NCBI RefSeq assembly: GCF_002013375.1
Contig: NZ_MAEW01000005.1
Span: forward strand, 1-54,685
Source of the DNA: Mycobacterium sp. D16Q13
GTDB taxonomy: Bacteria; Actinomycetota; Actinomycetes; Mycobacteriales; Mycobacteriaceae
Length of the DNA stretch: 54,685 nt
Direction: 5' to 3'
The position numbers and the translations under genes are program-made. Below, piece by piece: positions 54,283-54,685 of the stretch (positions within the stretch are counted from its first letter, which is position 1; each line of letters starts with the position of its first letter). The notes beneath the pieces were generated by a model. The model was given only the letters and a program-made list of their open reading frames with translations, was not told the origin of the DNA and ran no database searches.

Positions 54283-54295
54283 TGTTGCATATACA
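54283..54295. promoter_or_regulatory. MarR-type site upstream of marR
   Basis: TGTTGCATATACA, the exact reverse complement of the site at 53788-53800. It ends nine bases before the marR start, as for an autoregulatory operator. Confidence 0.65.
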
Positions 54296-54344
54296 TCATT
54301 GGTAGGCAATGAAGCAGGAAACTCCTTGCGGTTACCCCACACTC

Positions 54345-54386
54345 GCCGGTCGCGGGCCACTGTTCGTCCTGTGGCCCGCGACCGGC
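54345..54386. terminator. Perfect 16-bp hairpin terminator
   Basis: GCCGGTCGCGGGCCAC at 54345-54360 pairs exactly with 54371-54386 across a ten-base loop. It lies 31 bases after the mmpL stop and before the marR promoter, and ends mmpL transcripts on the minus strand. Confidence 0.8.
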
Positions 54387-54417
54387 AAGTGATCACGTCA
54401 AGAATGTGGGCAATCCA

Positions 54418-54685
54418 TCAAACCCGGGTGGTCTCCGACTCGCCCGATTGCAGGCCCCGTTCGGGCTCATCCCTGAACGTGGCGTGTTTCCGTGCGGGCA
54501 GTTTCTGGGGCCACCAGAACCATGGTCCGAGGATTCTGGCCAGTGGCATGACCAGGAACAGCCGGACGATCATCATGTCGAAGATCAGTCCGATGCAGAT
54601 GGTGGATCCGGCCTGGCCGATGTTGACCACGTCGCTGGAGAGCATGGCCAGCATGGTGCCGGCTAGCACGAGGGCCGCGGTGACG
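54418..54685 (-). CDS. MmpL-family transporter, C-terminal end only
   Basis: The last ~88 codons of a gene that continues beyond the right edge. Two membrane helices (VTAALVLAGTMLAMLSSDVV and CIGLIFDMMIVRLFLVMPLA) lead into LGPWFWWPQ, the classic MmpL/RND C-terminal signature. A short charged tail follows. MmpL proteins export lipids or siderophores across the inner membrane. Which MmpL this is cannot be told from the fragment. Confidence 0.85.
   Translation of the reverse strand, partial: VTAALVLAGTMLAMLSSDVVNIGQAGSTICIGLIFDMMIVRLFLVMPLARILGPWFWWPQKLPARKHATFRDEPERGLQSGESETTRV

Overview
The window is high-GC chromosomal DNA from a rapidly growing mycobacterium, most likely the Mycobacteroides abscessus/chelonae group. 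This is inferred from gene content and gene order, not from a database search. Recognisable blocks line up with separate M. tuberculosis H37Rv loci: fadE19-accA1-accD1 with a divergent TetR regulator (Rv2500c-Rv2502c, Rv2506); ricR-ilvD-Rv0188-Rv0187-Rv0185-Rv0184-Rv0183-sigG (Rv0190 down to Rv0182c); and an mce1-like block with TB18.5 and pntAB (Rv0155-Rv0157, Rv0164-Rv0174). No tRNA, rRNA, insertion sequence or CRISPR array was seen.

Layout. 0-0.2 kb: start of a truncated exported protein. 0.4-5.9 kb: acyl-CoA dehydrogenase and methylcrotonyl-CoA carboxylase operon for leucine breakdown, with its TetR repressor across a double operator. 5.9-6.9 kb: copper-sensor RicR and a His-rich DUF305 lipoprotein behind two RicR-type boxes. 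6.9-14.7 kb: WS/DGAT acyltransferase, ilvD, a short-chain dehydrogenase, a TetR/aldehyde dehydrogenase pair, a membrane protein and an O-methyltransferase. 14.7-21 kb: minigluzincin-type protein, DUF2786 protein, DUF2236 protein, monoacylglycerol lipase, DUF3556 membrane protein behind a KstR-type box, and SigG. 21-25.4 kb: secreted M1 peptidase, VOC protein, and a LemA cluster with two intact paralogous membrane proteins and one broken copy. 25.5-30.4 kb: FadD ligase, NDMA-type alcohol dehydrogenase, pirin and a secreted phosphodiester glycosidase. 30.4-41.5 kb: a six-gene mceA-F operon with fadD5-like and enoyl-CoA hydratase genes, a divergent GntR regulator and a TB18.5-like protein, but no yrbE permease genes. 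41.5-50.1 kb: epoxide hydrolase and TetR, LtrA, a small secreted protein, three-subunit transhydrogenase, and a saccharopine-dehydrogenase-like reductase with a divergent TetR. 50.2-52.6 kb: a decaying accessory patch with a SMI1/KNR4 protein, a DUF5642-like gene broken by an amber codon, and truncated MspA-like and methyltransferase genes joined tail to tail. 52.7-54.7 kb: NmrA-type reductase with a MarR regulator, then the C-terminal end of an MmpL transporter.

Functionally the window is dominated by lipid, acyl-CoA and envelope metabolism: branched-chain acyl-CoA oxidation, triacylglycerol synthesis and lipolysis, fatty acid activation, Mce lipid transport and MmpL export. Most transcription units are divergent pairs separated by palindromes for TetR, GntR, MarR or CsoR-family regulators. 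Most adjacent genes within operons overlap by 1-8 bases. The best candidates for new biology are the yrbE-less mce operon, the LemA/paralog array, a hairpin that can cover the ribosome binding site of the M1 peptidase, and the RicR-type copper boxes, including one upstream of an unidentified exported protein.
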